DNA of 64,000 nt from Undibacterium paludis (GTDB lineage: Bacteria; Pseudomonadota; Gammaproteobacteria; Burkholderiales; Burkholderiaceae_D), in NCBI RefSeq assembly GCF_022568815.1, contig NZ_JAKZHX010000002.1, positions 186,001 to 250,000 of the forward strand. Direction: 5' to 3'. The position numbers and the translations under genes are program-made. Below, one piece after another: positions 10,230 to 22,669 of the stretch. A model generated the notes under the pieces. That model did no database searches and was not told the DNA's origin. It was given only the letters and a program-made list of their open reading frames with translations. Every line of letters starts with the position of its first letter. Positions within the stretch are counted from its first letter, which is position 1.

Positions 10230-11008
10230 TAATTGCTTTCTTTGGGGGATGATTGTTCAGTGACCTGGGCACTGGTACGGCCAAAGCGACGCTCACGATT
10301 CTGGTAGGATTGTATCGACAAGTCCAGGGCAGCAGCATCAAAATCCGGCCAGAAGGTATCCGTGAAATAGAATTCACTGTACGCCAGTTGCCAGAGCAAA
10401 AAATTGGAGATACGGGTTTCCCCTCCTGTCCGTATGAACAGATCAGGTTCAGGTGCATAGGCCATGGACAGGTAGGTGCCCAGTTCATCTTCTGTCACCT
10501 GGGGCGTGCTGACCGGACTAGCTTCACGGTCCTTTAGCAGCTTATTCATGGCCTGGACGATGTCCCAGCGGCCACCATAATTGGCACACACAGTAACAGT
10601 AAGCCCCTTATTGGCCGCGGTCTTCTCTTCGGCAGCTGCTATCATTTTTTGCAACTGCGCATCAAAACGCGTCAAATCGCCAACGACCTTGAGCCGGATG
10701 TCATTGGCATGCATTTTTGCCACTTCCTTCTCAAGGGCAGTGACAAACAGGCGCATCAGCAAAGACACTTCGTCAGCTGGCCGGCGCCAGTTCTCTGAAC
10801 TGAACGCAAATAGAGTCAGATAAGAAACTCCGCGCCTGGCACATGCTTCAACGATGCCACGAACCGCTTCGACACCTTTCACATGTCCGGCCACACGTGG
10901 CAAAAAACGCTTGGTCGCCCAGCGTCCGTTGCCATCCATGATGATTGCAATATGTTTAGGAATCGCGCCAACTGCCGGAATTTCCTTGGTAGAACTGGTA
11001 TGAGTCAT
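10229..11008 (-). CDS. uppS: Undecaprenyl diphosphate synthase
   Basis: UppS (259 aa), a cis-prenyltransferase, extends farnesyl diphosphate with eight isopentenyl units to give the C55 carrier used for peptidoglycan and O-antigen. The phosphate-binding motif MDGNGRWA (residues 24-31, catalytic Asp25) is present, as are the SSENWRR region and the C-terminal [15 protein letters not shown] motif. It lies between frr (35-base gap) and cdsA (1-base overlap) in the conserved order. Confidence 0.97.
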   Translation of the reverse strand: MTHTSSTKEIPAVGAIPKHIAIIMDGNGRWATKRFLPRVAGHVKGVEAVRGIVEACARRGVSYLTLFAFSSENWRRPADEVSLLMRLFVTALEKEVAKMHANDIRLKVVGDLTRFDAQLQKMIAAAEEKTAANKGLTVTVCANYGGRWDIVQAMNKLLKDREASPVSTPQVTEDELGTYLSMAYAPEPDLFIRTGGETRISNFLLWQLAYSEFYFTDTFWPDFDAAALDLSIQSYQNRERRFGRTSAQVTEQSSPKESN

Positions 11009-11043
11009 GTAAATCCAGAATGTGTTGATACGCGAGAGGCAAC

Positions 11044-11604
11044 TTAAACTGTCAACACTTCTTTTTCTTTCTCAGCCAGCAATTTGTCCACTTCAGCAAC
11101 AAATTTGTCAGTCAATTTCTGGATGTCGTCCTGTGCGCGACGCTCTTCATCTTCAGAGCATTCTTTTTCCTTGAGCATCTTCTTCAGTGACTCATTGGAG
11201 TCACGACGAATATTGCGGATAGCGATTTTAGCGCTCTCGCCTTCGGTTTTCACCAGCTTTACCATTTCTTTGCGACGTTCTTCTGTCAACGGTGGGGTTG
11301 GTACGCGGATCATTTCGCCCTGGGAAGACGGATTCAGGCCCAGGTCTGCATCACGGATGGCCTTTTCAATCGCGTTCAGCATTTTCTTTTCCCAAGGCTG
11401 AACACCGATCGTGCGCGCATCAATCAGTGTTACATTGGCTACCTGGGTGATATGTGTAGGTGTGCCGTAATAGTCAACCTGCACGTGGTCAAGAATGCCA
11501 GTATGGGCACGACCTGTACGCACCTTGGACAAATCTGACTTCAAAGTCTCGATCGACTTTTGCATACGCTGGTCAGAACTCTTTTTAATATCTGCTACGC
11601 TCAT
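11044..11604 (-). CDS. frr: Ribosome recycling factor
   Basis: Frr/RRF (186 aa) works with EF-G to split post-termination ribosomes. The sequence is the usual two-domain form: a three-helix bundle containing [15 protein letters not shown] near residues 27-41, and a small beta-rich domain in the middle. The highly charged C-terminal helix ends EKEKEVLTV. It lies 87 bases after pyrH in the rpsB-tsf-pyrH-frr series. Length is exactly typical. Confidence 0.97.
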   Translation of the reverse strand: MSVADIKKSSDQRMQKSIETLKSDLSKVRTGRAHTGILDHVQVDYYGTPTHITQVANVTLIDARTIGVQPWEKKMLNAIEKAIRDADLGLNPSSQGEMIRVPTPPLTEERRKEMVKLVKTEGESAKIAIRNIRRDSNESLKKMLKEKECSEDEERRAQDDIQKLTDKFVAEVDKLLAEKEKEVLTV

Positions 11605-11691
11605 GGCGCTCTCCTGTACATCTTGGCAAGTTCAGCAGACCACATGCCGTGCTGCTCGCCGAATTAATATAAAACAAACCAAAGTGCAGGA

Positions 11692-12408
11692 TTATACGTG
11701 CACTAATGTGCCTTCGTCTGCCCCTAAAATGACATTCTTCAACGCCCCAGGCTTGATAATGGAAAATACCTTGATCGGCAACTTCTGGTCGCGGCACAAG
11801 GCAAATGCGGTCGCATCCATGACTTGCAAGTGACGGGCAATTGCCTCATCAAAAGAAATGGTGGTGTAACGGGTAGCACTGGCGTCCTTTTTAGGATCAG
11901 CTGTATATACACCGTCAACTTTGGTCGCTTTCAGGACGATCTCCGCACCAATTTCAGAACCGCGCAAGGCGGCTGCGGTGTCAGTTGTAAAGAAAGGGTT
12001 GCCAGTACCTGCGGCAAACACAATAACCTTGCCCTCTTCCAGATACTGGAGAGCCTTGGGGCGCACATAGGGCTCAACCACCTGGTCAATGGCAATGGCT
12101 GACATAACGCGTGACGTCAGGCCAACCTGACGCATGGCGTCTGATAATGCCAATGCATTCATGACTGTCGCCAACATACCCATGTAGTCAGCGGTCGCAC
12201 GGTCCATGCCTTGCGCACCGGGTGCCACGCCACGGAAAATATTGCCGCCGCCAATCACGATGGCCAGCTCGACACCCATTCTCGATACTTCTGCCACATC
12301 GGCGACCATGCGTTCTATGGTCGCACGGTTAATGCCAAACGGATCATCGCCCATCAGGGCTTCGCCAGAGAGCTTCAAGAGCACGCGCTTGTAAGCAGGT
12401 TTTGTCAT
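11692..12408 (-). CDS. pyrH: UMP kinase PyrH
   Basis: PyrH (238 aa) phosphorylates UMP to UDP as a hexamer of the amino acid kinase fold. The N-terminal [10 protein letters not shown], the glycine-rich IGGGNIFRG and the DAMRQVG region are all present. A strong ribosome binding site, AAGGAGTCC, lies just before the ATG. The upstream gap to tsf (246 bases) holds the tsf terminator, so pyrH probably has its own promoter; I could not pick one out with confidence. Confidence 0.97.
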   Translation of the reverse strand: MTKPAYKRVLLKLSGEALMGDDPFGINRATIERMVADVAEVSRMGVELAIVIGGGNIFRGVAPGAQGMDRATADYMGMLATVMNALALSDAMRQVGLTSRVMSAIAIDQVVEPYVRPKALQYLEEGKVIVFAAGTGNPFFTTDTAAALRGSEIGAEIVLKATKVDGVYTADPKKDASATRYTTISFDEAIARHLQVMDATAFALCRDQKLPIKVFSIIKPGALKNVILGADEGTLVHV

Positions 12409-12608
12409 GATAGGACTCCTTCTGGTAAGTTAAATAGTCTATAAGAAATGCATGCTGGATGAGGCCGTCCGGATGAGGCTGGCCAATTTCCATTTGATTT
12501 GCAAACTAAGTCGCTCAGACAATTCACAAAGCAAATAGAGCGCTGAACCCTAATATTCACACTTGAACACACAAATTAAATACGCAGACACAAATACTTA
12601 CAATCGCA

Positions 12609-12650
12609 AGGTTTAAAAAAACGGGCCTTTCGGCCCGTTTTTTTATTTCG
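12609..12650 (-). terminator. Rho-independent terminator after tsf
   Basis: A perfect stem ACGGGCC / GGCCCGT with a 4-base TTTC-type loop is flanked by A-runs on the left and T-runs on the right. It therefore works on the minus strand, just after the tsf stop at 12655, and could act in both directions. It separates rpsB-tsf from pyrH-frr. Confidence 0.88.
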
Positions 12651-12654
12651 CCAA

Positions 12655-13536
12655 TTACGCTTGTTTTGCTGCAGCCACTTGCGCAGCCACCTCAGCGGCA
12701 AAGTCGTCCTGCTTCTTCTCTATACCTTCACCAACAACAAACATGGTGAATGCTTTTACTGTTGTATTAACAGATTTCAACATTTGCTCAACGGTTTGCT
12801 TGTCATTCTTGACAAATGCCTGATCCAGCAAGGAAACTTCCTTCAGGAATTTCTGTACGGAACCTTCAACCATTTTTGCAACGATGTCTGCTGGCTTGCC
12901 GGATTCCGCTGCCTTTTGTGCTGCAACAGAACGCTCTTTTTCGATCAGATCAGCAGGAACCTGATCAGAGGACAGGGATACTGGCTTCATCGCAGCAATG
13001 TGCATCGCTACGTCTTTACCAACCTGCTCGTCTGCACCGTCGAACTCAACAACCACACCGATACGTGTGCCATGCAGGTAAGAAACCAGCTTGGCAGTCG
13101 TGTCGAAGCGGACGAAGCGACGGAAAGACATGTTTTCACCAATTTTGCCAACCAATGCTGCGCGCACTTCTTCGACTGTCTTGCCATCCATGGGCAAAGC
13201 GCCCAAAGCAGCGATGTCTGCTGGATTGTGTTCGGCGATCAGCTTTGCACAGGCATTTGCCATTGCCAGGAAGTCGTCGTTCTTGGTCACGAAGTCTGTT
13301 TCGCAGTTAACTTCAATCAGGGCGCCAATATTGCCGGAGATATAGGAAGCAACAACGCCTTCTGCGGTAATGCGGGAAGATGCCTTGGAGGCTTTGCTAC
13401 CCAGTTTTACGCGCAGAATCTCTTCCGCACGGTCCATATCGCCTTCTGCTTCTGTCAGGGCTTTTTTACATTCCATCATTGGCGCATCTGTCTTTGCGCG
13501 CAGTGCACCTACCAAAGCTGCTGTAATCGCCGCCAT
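12655..13536 (-). CDS. tsf: Elongation factor Ts
   Basis: EF-Ts (293 aa) is the guanine nucleotide exchange factor that recharges EF-Tu. The N-terminal UBA-like domain carries [18 protein letters not shown] (about 16-33). The core domain follows, with [10 protein letters not shown] near residue 78, which contacts EF-Tu. rpsB is upstream with a 138-base gap that contains two hairpins, one of them attenuator-like. A strong terminator follows. Confidence 0.98.
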   Translation of the reverse strand: MAAITAALVGALRAKTDAPMMECKKALTEAEGDMDRAEEILRVKLGSKASKASSRITAEGVVASYISGNIGALIEVNCETDFVTKNDDFLAMANACAKLIAEHNPADIAALGALPMDGKTVEEVRAALVGKIGENMSFRRFVRFDTTAKLVSYLHGTRIGVVVEFDGADEQVGKDVAMHIAAMKPVSLSSDQVPADLIEKERSVAAQKAAESGKPADIVAKMVEGSVQKFLKEVSLLDQAFVKNDKQTVEQMLKSVNTTVKAFTMFVVGEGIEKKQDDFAAEVAAQVAAAKQA

Positions 13537-13591
13537 GTCATTCTCCTAGTTCAATAGTGCTCAAGAAAGCACTGATCATCAAATTTTGTTT

Positions 13592-13620
13592 AAAAAAAAG
13601 GGCGAACCTCTGTTGCCCCA
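13592..13620 (-). terminator. Imperfect terminator/attenuator between rpsB and tsf
   Basis: Read on the minus strand, GGGCAAC, a short loop, then GTTCGCCC (one bulged C) is followed by eight T. The stem is short and imperfect, so partial read-through into tsf is likely. E. coli has a comparable partial terminator between rpsB and tsf. This is an inference from sequence shape. Confidence 0.6.
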
Positions 13621-13627
13621 TTTTTTG

Positions 13628-13654
13628 TTTCAAACTGCCAGAGGCAGTTTGAAA
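13628..13654. repeat. Perfect 12-bp inverted repeat after rpsB
   Basis: TTTCAAACTGCC and its exact reverse complement GGCAGTTTGAAA are separated by three bases. The hairpin begins about 20 bases after the rpsB stop and has no T-run on the minus strand. It may therefore protect the rpsB mRNA 3' end or pause polymerase before the imperfect terminator next to it. Confidence 0.75.
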
Positions 13655-13674
13655 CCATGTGCCAGAACAGGCAA

Positions 13675-14421
13675 TTAAGCTTGTTCTACTTCTACGAACT
13701 CATCAGAGCCTGGCTTAACAGCTTCCAGAACTTCGTTTACTGCATTGGCACGGCCTTCCAGGATGGAGTCAGCAACACCACGAGCATACAAAGCAATCGC
13801 TTTCGAAGAGTCATCATTGCCTGGAATGATGTAGGCAACACCTTCAGGGGAGTGGTTGGTATCGACAACGCCGATAACCGGGATGCCCAGCTTGGCAGCT
13901 TCAGTGATCGCGCCTTTGTGGTAACCAACGTCAACCACGAAAATTGCATCAGGAACACCGCCCATATCCTTGATACCGCCGATGGATTTTTGCAGCTTGA
14001 TCATTTCGCGTTGGAACATCAGCGCTTCTTTTTTGGACAGTTTTTCAACGGAACCGTCTTCGATAGCAGCTTCCATGTCTTTCAGGCGTTTGATCGATGT
14101 CTTGACTGTTTTGAAGTTAGTCAACATACCACCCAACCAGCGTTGATCAACGAAAGGCATACCGGCACGTTGTGCTTCTGCTGCGATGATGTCACGGGAT
14201 TGACGCTTGGTACCAACCATCAACACTGTGCCGCGATTGGAGGACAATTGACGAATGTACTTCATTGCCTCCTGGTACATGGCCAGGGTTTTTTCCAGGT
14301 TGACGATATGAATTTTGTTGCGATGGCCGAAGATGTACGGTGCCATTTTTGGATTCCAAAAACGGGTTTGGTGACCAAAGTGCACACCAGCTTCCAGCAT
14401 TTCACGCATTGTTACAGACAT
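13675..14421 (-). CDS. rpsB: 30S ribosomal protein S2
   Basis: RpsB (248 aa) is the S2 protein of the small subunit. The N-terminus [20 protein letters not shown], the [11 protein letters not shown] stretch and [14 protein letters not shown] ([20 protein letters not shown]) region are typical. A coiled-coil insertion is present at about residues 105-150. It is the first gene of the minus-strand supercluster and is divergent from map. Confidence 0.98.
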   Translation of the reverse strand: MSVTMREMLEAGVHFGHQTRFWNPKMAPYIFGHRNKIHIVNLEKTLAMYQEAMKYIRQLSSNRGTVLMVGTKRQSRDIIAAEAQRAGMPFVDQRWLGGMLTNFKTVKTSIKRLKDMEAAIEDGSVEKLSKKEALMFQREMIKLQKSIGGIKDMGGVPDAIFVVDVGYHKGAITEAAKLGIPVIGVVDTNHSPEGVAYIIPGNDDSSKAIALYARGVADSILEGRANAVNEVLEAVKPGSDEFVEVEQA

Positions 14422-14818
14422 AATAACTCCAGGGTTAGGTCTTGAATCCAGCCAGTGATCTGAGCAAACTTAAAAGCCACGCAACTACCAGCAAATTAAG
14501 CCCACTGCAAGACACCCTTTTCGACCGGATTCGATTAATAAAAAATTAATTAGCAGGTACTGCATTTCCACACATCTACAAGCTAACCATCTATTCTACT
14601 ATGAAAACCGCTTTCTCCTCAAGCCCCGCTTGATATTGTGGAATGCACCCCTGCTTCCGATAGACTATAATTCCGGTTCTGCAACACTTTCGCAATTTTA
14701 CTCCGCCCCACGCTTATCCGGCATTACAACGCCCGTCCAAGTTAGCAGGAATGCTCTTGGGACGTAGCCGGGCAATATGAATGTCGGTCGGTCGCCGGGG
14801 CAAATGACAAGAAAAAAT
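14422..14818. promoter_or_regulatory. Divergent rpsB/map intergenic region
   Basis: This gene-free stretch of nearly 400 bases must carry the rpsB promoter (minus) and the map promoter (plus). On the plus strand a perfect TATAAT lies at 14666-14671, but I see no convincing -35 hexamer 16-18 bases before it. An AT-rich patch around 14535-14555 lies on the rpsB side. No small gene, tRNA or repeat is evident. Confidence 0.45.
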
Positions 14819-15631
14819 ATGGAAGCCATCTCTATCAAAACGCCGGAAGATATCGCCGGCATGCGCATCGCCGGCAAACTGGCGTCCGAAGTGCTTGACT
14901 ACATCACACCTTTCGTCAAGATAGGCGTCACGACTGGTGAGCTGGACCGCCTCTGTCATGAATACATGGTCAATGTGCAAGGCACCATACCGGCGCCATT
15001 GAACTATTGTCCGCCTGGTTACACACCTTATCCCAAGGCAATATGCACCTCTGTCAATGACGTGATCTGCCATGGCATACCGGGCGACAAGGTCTTGAAA
15101 GACGGTGATTCTGTCAACCTGGATATCACCGTGATCAAGAATGGCTATCACGGTGATACCAGTCGTATGTTCCTTCTTGGTGAGCCCTCCATCCTGTCCA
15201 AGCGCCTCAACGCTATTACCTATGAATGCATGTGGCTGGGTATAGCCAAGGTCAGGCCGGGTGCCTACCTGGGTGATATCGGTCATGTGATACAGCAACA
15301 TGCAGAAAAAGCCGGCTACAGCGTAGTCCGCGAGTTCTGCGGTCATGGCATAGGCAAGATTTTCCATGAGGCGCCGCAAGTCATGCACTATGGCAAACCA
15401 GGAACCATGGAAAAACTTGCTGCCGGCATGATTTTCACAATAGAGCCGATGATCAACGCCGGCCGTCGTGAAATCAAGGAGATGCCCGATGGCTGGACCA
15501 TCAAGACCAAGGACCGCAGCCTGTCTGCCCAATGGGAACATACTGTCCTGGTAACCGAAACCGGCTACGAAGTGCTGACCTTGTCCGATGGTTATCCGCC
15601 CATCCCCGATTTCATCACCAAAGCAGCATAA
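14819..15631 (+). CDS. map: Type I methionine aminopeptidase
   Basis: Map removes the initiator methionine from nascent proteins. The pita-bread fold and its five metal ligands are recognisable: LDITVIKNGYHGDTS (two Asp), CGHGIGKIFHE (His), FTIEPMI (Glu) and the WEHTVLVTE stretch (Glu). The frame is open to an ATG at 14777, with others at 14804 and 14819. I chose 14819 (270 aa) because MEAISIKTPEDIAGMR matches family N-termini; none of the three has a strong ribosome binding site. glnD follows after 11 bases, so the two are probably cotranscribed. Confidence 0.95.
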   Translation: MEAISIKTPEDIAGMRIAGKLASEVLDYITPFVKIGVTTGELDRLCHEYMVNVQGTIPAPLNYCPPGYTPYPKAICTSVNDVICHGIPGDKVLKDGDSVNLDITVIKNGYHGDTSRMFLLGEPSILSKRLNAITYECMWLGIAKVRPGAYLGDIGHVIQQHAEKAGYSVVREFCGHGIGKIFHEAPQVMHYGKPGTMEKLAAGMIFTIEPMINAGRREIKEMPDGWTIKTKDRSLSAQWEHTVLVTETGYEVLTLSDGYPPIPDFITKAA

Positions 15632-15642
15632 GGTAGTGGCAG

Positions 15643-18195
15643 ATGCAGATACCGGCGCTCTCTTTCAAGGAAGAATTAAAATCAGCACAGCTGATTGTCA
15701 TTAATTCATTCAAGGAAAATCACAAGGCGGAACAGTTGCTTCATGATTTGTGCCGGAATGTCGATCAGCTGTTAAGTAAAATCTGGCGCCATTTTGAATT
15801 CCCCAAAGAGGCGGCGCTGGTAGCTGTAGGGGGCTATGGTCGTGGTGAGCTATTCCCCTATTCTGACGTTGATGTCCTGATACTTTTGCAGCAACGACCC
15901 GATGTCGCCTTGCGTGACAAGCTGGAAAAACTGGTGCAGCTGTTCTGGGACATCGGTCTGGACATCGGCCACAGCATACGTACCGTTGACGAATGCCTGC
16001 AAGAATCCGCTGCAGATATCACTGTACAAACCAGCCTGCTGGAGGCTCGCCTGGTCACAGGCAGCCGTAAACTTTTCCGCGAGATGCAGGAAAAATATGC
16101 GGAAGCAATGAACCCGCAGAAATTCTTCCAGGAAAAACTGCTGGAATTACAGCAGCGTCACGTCAAATACGAAGACACACCCTACAGCCTGGAACCAAAC
16201 TGCAAGGAAAGTCCGGGAGGTTTGCGTGACTTGCAAGTCATTCTGTGGGTTGCCAAAGCTGCCAATCTGGGCGACTCCTGGCGCGAGCTGGCGGAACGCG
16301 GCCTGATCACCGATGTTGAAGCGCGTCAACTGAAGCGCAATGAGCGGGCCTTCAAGGATATACGCATACGCCTGCACATTTATTCCGGCCGTCGCGAAGA
16401 TCGCCTGATCTTTGATGTGCAGACACCTATCGCTGAAACCTTTGGCTTCAAGACCACAGAATCCAGACGTGCCAGCGAATACCTGATGCAACGTTATTAC
16501 TGGGCGGCCAAAGCAGTTACCCAGCTCAATATAGTCTTGCTGCAAAATATCGAGGCTGTGCTATTCCCGCAACCTTCGGTACCGCGCCCTATCAACGAAC
16601 ATTTCAATGAGGTGAATGGCTTTATTGATATTGCTCGCGATGATACTTTTGAGGCAACGCCGTCAACCATACTTGAAGTGTTCCTGGCTCTGGCCAAACA
16701 TGCCGAGCTGAAGGGCATGACAGCACGAACTTTGCGGGCACTCTGGCATGCTCGCCTGTTGATTGATGCGGAATTTCGTCACAACATCTTCAATCGCGCC
16801 CTGTTTTTGCAGATTTTGCAGTCACCGCAGGGAATCACCCATGCGCTACGCCGGATGAACCAGATGAGCATACTGGGGCGTTATCTTCCGAATTTTCGTC
16901 GCATTGTCGGACAAATGCAGCATGATTTGTTTCATGCCTATACCGTCGATCAGCATATTCTCATGGTAGTGCGCAATTTGCGCCGCTTCACCATGCCCGA
17001 ACATGCACACGAATACCCATTCTGCAGCCAGCTGATGGCCAATTTCAATGAGCCCTGGGTTTTGTATATCGCTGCCCTGTTCCATGACATTGCCAAAGGA
17101 CGTGGCGGTGACCACTCCCTGTTGGGCATGGCAGATGCAAAAAAATTCTGTTATGACCACGGCTTGAGCCGCGCAAACACAGAATTGATCATTTTCCTGG
17201 TGCAAAATCATCTGACCATGTCGCATGTAGCGCAAAAGCAGGATTTGTCCGACCCGGATGTGGTGCAGAATTTCGCCAACCTGGTCAAGGATGAACGCCA
17301 CCTGACTGCGCTGTACTTGCTGACAGTCTCTGATATACGCGGAACCAGCCCCAAGGTATGGAATGCCTGGAAAGGCAAGTTGCTGGAAGACTTGTACCGC
17401 ATGGCTTTGCGTGTACTGGGTGGCGAAACTCCTAGCAAAGACCGGGAATTAAAAAATCGCCAGGAAGATGCGTTGAAAGCCCTGCGCCTGTACGGCCTGG
17501 CACCCGATGCGCATGAAAAATTATGGCAGCAACTCGACGTTGCCTATTTTTTACGTCATGACGCTTCCGATATTGCCTGGCAGACCAGGGCCCTGCATGA
17601 TCGCATAGACAGTCAGGTACCGGTGGTCAAATGTCGCCTCTCGCCCATCGGTGAAGGCTTGCAGGTCACCGTTTATGTTAAAGACCAGCCTGATTTGTTT
17701 GCTCGCATCTGCAACTATTTTGACGGCAAGAATTTTGGCATTCTCGACGCCAAAATCCACACAAGCAAAAAAGGCTACGCACTCGACACCTTCCTGGTTA
17801 TTGAACCGGCATTTGCCAATAATTACCGCGACATCATCAATCTGATCGAACATGAACTCTGCGAGATACTGACGCGCCAGACTCCCTTGTCGCCGCCAAA
17901 CCGTGGACGGCTGTCGCGCCTGTCACGCACCTTCCCCATCGTCCCTACGGTGGATTTGCGCCCTGATGACCGTGGACAGTATTACCTGTTGTCCATTTCA
18001 GCGAATGACAGGAACGGTTTACTGTACGCAGTGGCAAACATACTGACAAAGTATAAAATCAATCTGCACACAGCCAAGATCATGACTCTGGGTGAACGGG
18101 TTGAAGACGTTTTTATTGTTGATGGACAGGCCCTGCAAGGTGCACGTAGCCAGATACAGTTTGAAACAGATTTGCTGGACGCACTAAGAATTTAA
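15643..18195 (+). CDS. glnD: Bifunctional PII uridylyltransferase/uridylyl-removing enzyme
   Basis: GlnD (850 aa) senses glutamine and uridylylates or deuridylylates PII proteins, the top of nitrogen control. The nucleotidyltransferase motif GGYGRGELFPYSDVD is near residues 65-79. The HD hydrolase motif LFHDIAKGRGGDHS lies near residue 485, with MSHVAQKQDLSD following. Two ACT domains for glutamine binding fill the C-terminal part (about 665-740 and 775-850). The length is typical for betaproteobacteria. Map-glnD adjacency is common in proteobacteria. Confidence 0.97.
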   Translation: MQIPALSFKEELKSAQLIVINSFKENHKAEQLLHDLCRNVDQLLSKIWRHFEFPKEAALVAVGGYGRGELFPYSDVDVLILLQQRPDVALRDKLEKLVQLFWDIGLDIGHSIRTVDECLQESAADITVQTSLLEARLVTGSRKLFREMQEKYAEAMNPQKFFQEKLLELQQRHVKYEDTPYSLEPNCKESPGGLRDLQVILWVAKAANLGDSWRELAERGLITDVEARQLKRNERAFKDIRIRLHIYSGRREDRLIFDVQTPIAETFGFKTTESRRASEYLMQRYYWAAKAVTQLNIVLLQNIEAVLFPQPSVPRPINEHFNEVNGFIDIARDDTFEATPSTILEVFLALAKHAELKGMTARTLRALWHARLLIDAEFRHNIFNRALFLQILQSPQGITHALRRMNQMSILGRYLPNFRRIVGQMQHDLFHAYTVDQHILMVVRNLRRFTMPEHAHEYPFCSQLMANFNEPWVLYIAALFHDIAKGRGGDHSLLGMADAKKFCYDHGLSRANTELIIFLVQNHLTMSHVAQKQDLSDPDVVQNFANLVKDERHLTALYLLTVSDIRGTSPKVWNAWKGKLLEDLYRMALRVLGGETPSKDRELKNRQEDALKALRLYGLAPDAHEKLWQQLDVAYFLRHDASDIAWQTRALHDRIDSQVPVVKCRLSPIGEGLQVTVYVKDQPDLFARICNYFDGKNFGILDAKIHTSKKGYALDTFLVIEPAFANNYRDIINLIEHELCEILTRQTPLSPPNRGRLSRLSRTFPIVPTVDLRPDDRGQYYLLSISANDRNGLLYAVANILTKYKINLHTAKIMTLGERVEDVFIVDGQALQGARSQIQFETDLLDALRI

Positions 18196-18286
18196 CACCA
18201 ACTGGCTGACAAGCTGATCCGAATAATCCACCATGCTTGCCTGACTTTCAGACCAATCCAGGCAAGGCAATTACCTCTATAGCATC

Positions 18287-19033
18287 ATGACTGAACTTGT
18301 AAGACTCTCCAAACGCATGTCCGAACTTGGCCTGTGCTCCAGACGCGAAGCCGATGAATGGATAGCTCGTGGCTGGGTTAGAGTCGACGGCAAAGTGGTT
18401 TCCGAGCTTGGCAGCAAAGTGCTGCCACATCAAAAAGTAACTGTGGAAAGGCAGGCCGCCGCCGAGCAATCCAAACGCGTTACCGTACTGATCAACAAAC
18501 CAGTTGGTTATGTCAGTGGCCAGGCGGAAGACGGCTATACGCCTGCGATTGCCCTGTTCAAACCGGAAAACCGCTGGGCGGAGGACACGGTTGACACCCA
18601 ATTCCACCCCACCCAGTCACGCAGCCTGGTGCCTGCCGGCCGTCTTGATATTGATTCTGTCGGCTTGCTGGTCCTGACTCAGGATGGTCGTATCGCCAAG
18701 CATTTGATCGGCGAAAACACGGTAGTCGAAAAAGAATACCTGGTACGCGTGCAATACAGCAAGCCTGGCAGGCTGCCCGATGCCGACCTGCGTCGCCTGA
18801 ATCATGGGTTGTCGCTGGATGGAAAGAAATTATTGCCTGCCAAGGTTACCTGGCAAAATGAAGATCAATTGAACTTTATCTTGCGTGAAGGCAAGAAACG
18901 CCAGATTCGCCGCATGTGCGACATGGTGGGCTTGAAAGTGATAGGCCTGAAACGCGTCCGCATAGGCAAGGTCAAGCTTGGTAAATTACCGGAAGGTCAA
19001 TGGCGCTATTTGCGCGAAGATGAGCAATTCTGA
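18287..19033 (+). CDS. rluF: RluF/RsuA-family 23S rRNA pseudouridine synthase
   Basis: This 248-aa protein has an N-terminal S4 RNA-binding domain (KRMSELGLCSRREADEWI, about 9-26) and a RsuA/RluB/E/F catalytic domain. The catalytic aspartate is in GRLDIDSVGLLVLTQDG (about 121-137), and EGKKRQIRRMCD is the second family motif. It isomerises uridines in 23S rRNA. The shortness and the sequence after the RQIRRM motif look closest to RluF, but RluB and RluE are near relatives, so the exact target is uncertain. The gene converges with def, 21 bases apart. Confidence 0.85.
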   Translation: MTELVRLSKRMSELGLCSRREADEWIARGWVRVDGKVVSELGSKVLPHQKVTVERQAAAEQSKRVTVLINKPVGYVSGQAEDGYTPAIALFKPENRWAEDTVDTQFHPTQSRSLVPAGRLDIDSVGLLVLTQDGRIAKHLIGENTVVEKEYLVRVQYSKPGRLPDADLRRLNHGLSLDGKKLLPAKVTWQNEDQLNFILREGKKRQIRRMCDMVGLKVIGLKRVRIGKVKLGKLPEGQWRYLREDEQF

Positions 19034-19054
19034 GTCAGGCAGGGGTGGTTGTAG

Positions 19055-19588
19055 TCAATCATCCTGATTTGGGTCCATCTCAGGGAACAGGACTTCAGTA
19101 AAACCGAACTGCGTCAGATCGCGTATGCGCATGGGGTACAGAATGCCATTGAGGTGGTCACATTCATGCTGTACAACACGCGCATGAAAACCATTAACAT
19201 CCCTGGAAATGCGCTTGCCGAACTGGTCGAAACCTTCATAGCGCAAGGCGCTCCAGCGGGGCACCAGGCCGCGCATCCCCGGCACTGACAGACAGCCTTC
19301 CCAGGCATCGTCAGTTTGCTCTGTTAGCGGGGTCAACACCGGGTTGATCAACACAGTCTCTGGGACAACCGGTGCATCGGGGTAACGAGGATTGCTCTTG
19401 AAACCAAAAATCACCAATTGCAAGTTCACCCCTATCTGCGGTGCTGCGAGGCCTGCGCCATTGGCAGCAACCATGGTTGCAAACATATCCTTGATGAGTT
19501 CGTGCAGTTCTGGCGTACCAAACGCAGTGACCTGCTCCGCAACTCTCAGCAGGCGGGCATCGCCCATTTTCAGGATAGGAAAAATCAT
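19055..19588 (-). CDS. def: Peptide deformylase
   Basis: Peptide deformylase (177 aa) removes the N-formyl group from new proteins using Fe2+ or Zn2+. All three motifs are visible: [10 protein letters not shown] (about 43-52), EGCLSVPG (about 97-104, metal cysteine) and QHECDHLNG (about 138-146, two metal histidines and the catalytic Glu). It is not next to fmt, its usual partner, so it may be a second deformylase in this genome; that is inference. It lies 125 bases downstream of galU, beyond a hairpin, and converges with the pseudouridine synthase gene. Confidence 0.95.
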   Translation of the reverse strand: MIFPILKMGDARLLRVAEQVTAFGTPELHELIKDMFATMVAANGAGLAAPQIGVNLQLVIFGFKSNPRYPDAPVVPETVLINPVLTPLTEQTDDAWEGCLSVPGMRGLVPRWSALRYEGFDQFGKRISRDVNGFHARVVQHECDHLNGILYPMRIRDLTQFGFTEVLFPEMDPNQDD

Positions 19589-19659
19589 GATGCGCCAGTC
19601 TCTTATGTAAGCCGTTGATCAATTTACTGACAGACAAGCAGGCCGGCCAGTGAAGTGAG

Positions 19660-19702
19660 CAAATGAAAATCTGGCAGCCACACCAGCACAGGTCTGGCTG
19701 CC
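19660..19702 (-). terminator. Candidate terminator after galU
   Basis: A perfect 8-bp stem (GGCAGCCA at 19673-19680, TGGCTGCC at 19695-19702) with a 14-base loop is followed on the minus strand by a weakly T-rich stretch. It lies 11 bases past the galU stop. The loop is long and the T-run poor, so termination may be partial. Confidence 0.45.
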
Positions 19703-19713
19703 ATGAGGGGATA

Positions 19714-20589
19714 TTACTTCAGTGATTGCAAAAATTCACTGAATTCTGCACTGGTCTCTTTATGCTTCAAACCCAGGGCAACGCTGGCTTTCAGATAACC
19801 GAGCTTGGATCCGCAATCATAACGGGTAGCTTGTGGACGGAAAGCATAGACGGGAAAATCCTTGAGCATGGCAGCAATACCGTCAGTCAACTGGATTTCG
19901 CCACCAGAACCTTTGCCCAGGGTTTCCAGATAAGAGAAAATGCGTCCAGACAAAATGTAACGGCCGACAACAGCCAGCGTCGATGGAGCTACATCAGGCA
20001 TGGGCTTCTCGACGATGCCTTGCACCCTTTCCAGATGCTCGGTGTAAGGCGTACCACTGACAATACCGTATTGACGGGTAAATTCACGTGGCACGTTTTG
20101 TACTGCAATCACGCTGCCACCCTCTGCTTCGTATTGACGCGCCATTTGCGCCATGACTGATGGCTGCCCCACATCGGCATCCATCAGGTCATCCGCCAGC
20201 AATACGGCAAAAGGATCATCGCCAATCACTGGTCGGGCGCACAAGACTGCATGCCCCAGGCCCAAAGCTGCTGTCTGGCGAATGTAGATGCAATTGATGT
20301 TTTTTGGGATGACATTGCGCACCAGGTCCAACAGGGCTTCTTTGCCGGCTGCTTCAAGCTCGCTTTCCAGCTCATAGGCCTTATCAAAGTGATCTTCAAT
20401 CGCTCTTTTATTTCTGCCAGTGATAAACACCATCTCGGTAATACCTGCCTCTACCGCCTCCTCAACGGCATATTGTATGAGCGGTTTATCAACGATAGGG
20501 AGCATCTCTTTGGGTTGGGCCTTGGTGGCGGGCAAGAAACGGCTACCCAAACCAGCCACAGGGAATACGGCTTTTCTAATTTTTCTCAT
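19714..20589 (-). CDS. galU: UTP-glucose-1-phosphate uridylyltransferase
   Basis: GalU (291 aa) makes UDP-glucose for lipopolysaccharide core, exopolysaccharide and trehalose. The nucleotidyltransferase motif [20 protein letters not shown] (about 11-30) and [12 protein letters not shown] follow the family exactly. Other conserved parts are LADDLMDAD and the C-terminal [13 protein letters not shown]. It starts one base after ligA ends, as the last gene of the smc-zipA-ligA-galU run. Confidence 0.97.
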   Translation of the reverse strand: MRKIRKAVFPVAGLGSRFLPATKAQPKEMLPIVDKPLIQYAVEEAVEAGITEMVFITGRNKRAIEDHFDKAYELESELEAAGKEALLDLVRNVIPKNINCIYIRQTAALGLGHAVLCARPVIGDDPFAVLLADDLMDADVGQPSVMAQMARQYEAEGGSVIAVQNVPREFTRQYGIVSGTPYTEHLERVQGIVEKPMPDVAPSTLAVVGRYILSGRIFSYLETLGKGSGGEIQLTDGIAAMLKDFPVYAFRPQATRYDCGSKLGYLKASVALGLKHKETSAEFSEFLQSLK

Positions 20590-20590
20590 A

Positions 20591-22660
<2,070 letters not shown>

Positions 22661-22669
22661 TTATTTTAT

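Noticed and set aside
12661-13557. Long plus-strand open frame of 298 codons opposite tsf
   Set aside because: It lies entirely antisense to tsf, which has full family motifs; the frame is cysteine- and histidine-rich, as shadow frames often are, with no recognisable domain.
14714-15541. Minus-strand open frame of 275 codons opposite map
   Set aside because: Antisense to the map gene, with all metal ligands intact on the plus strand; the frame's composition looks like a mirror of the coding strand.
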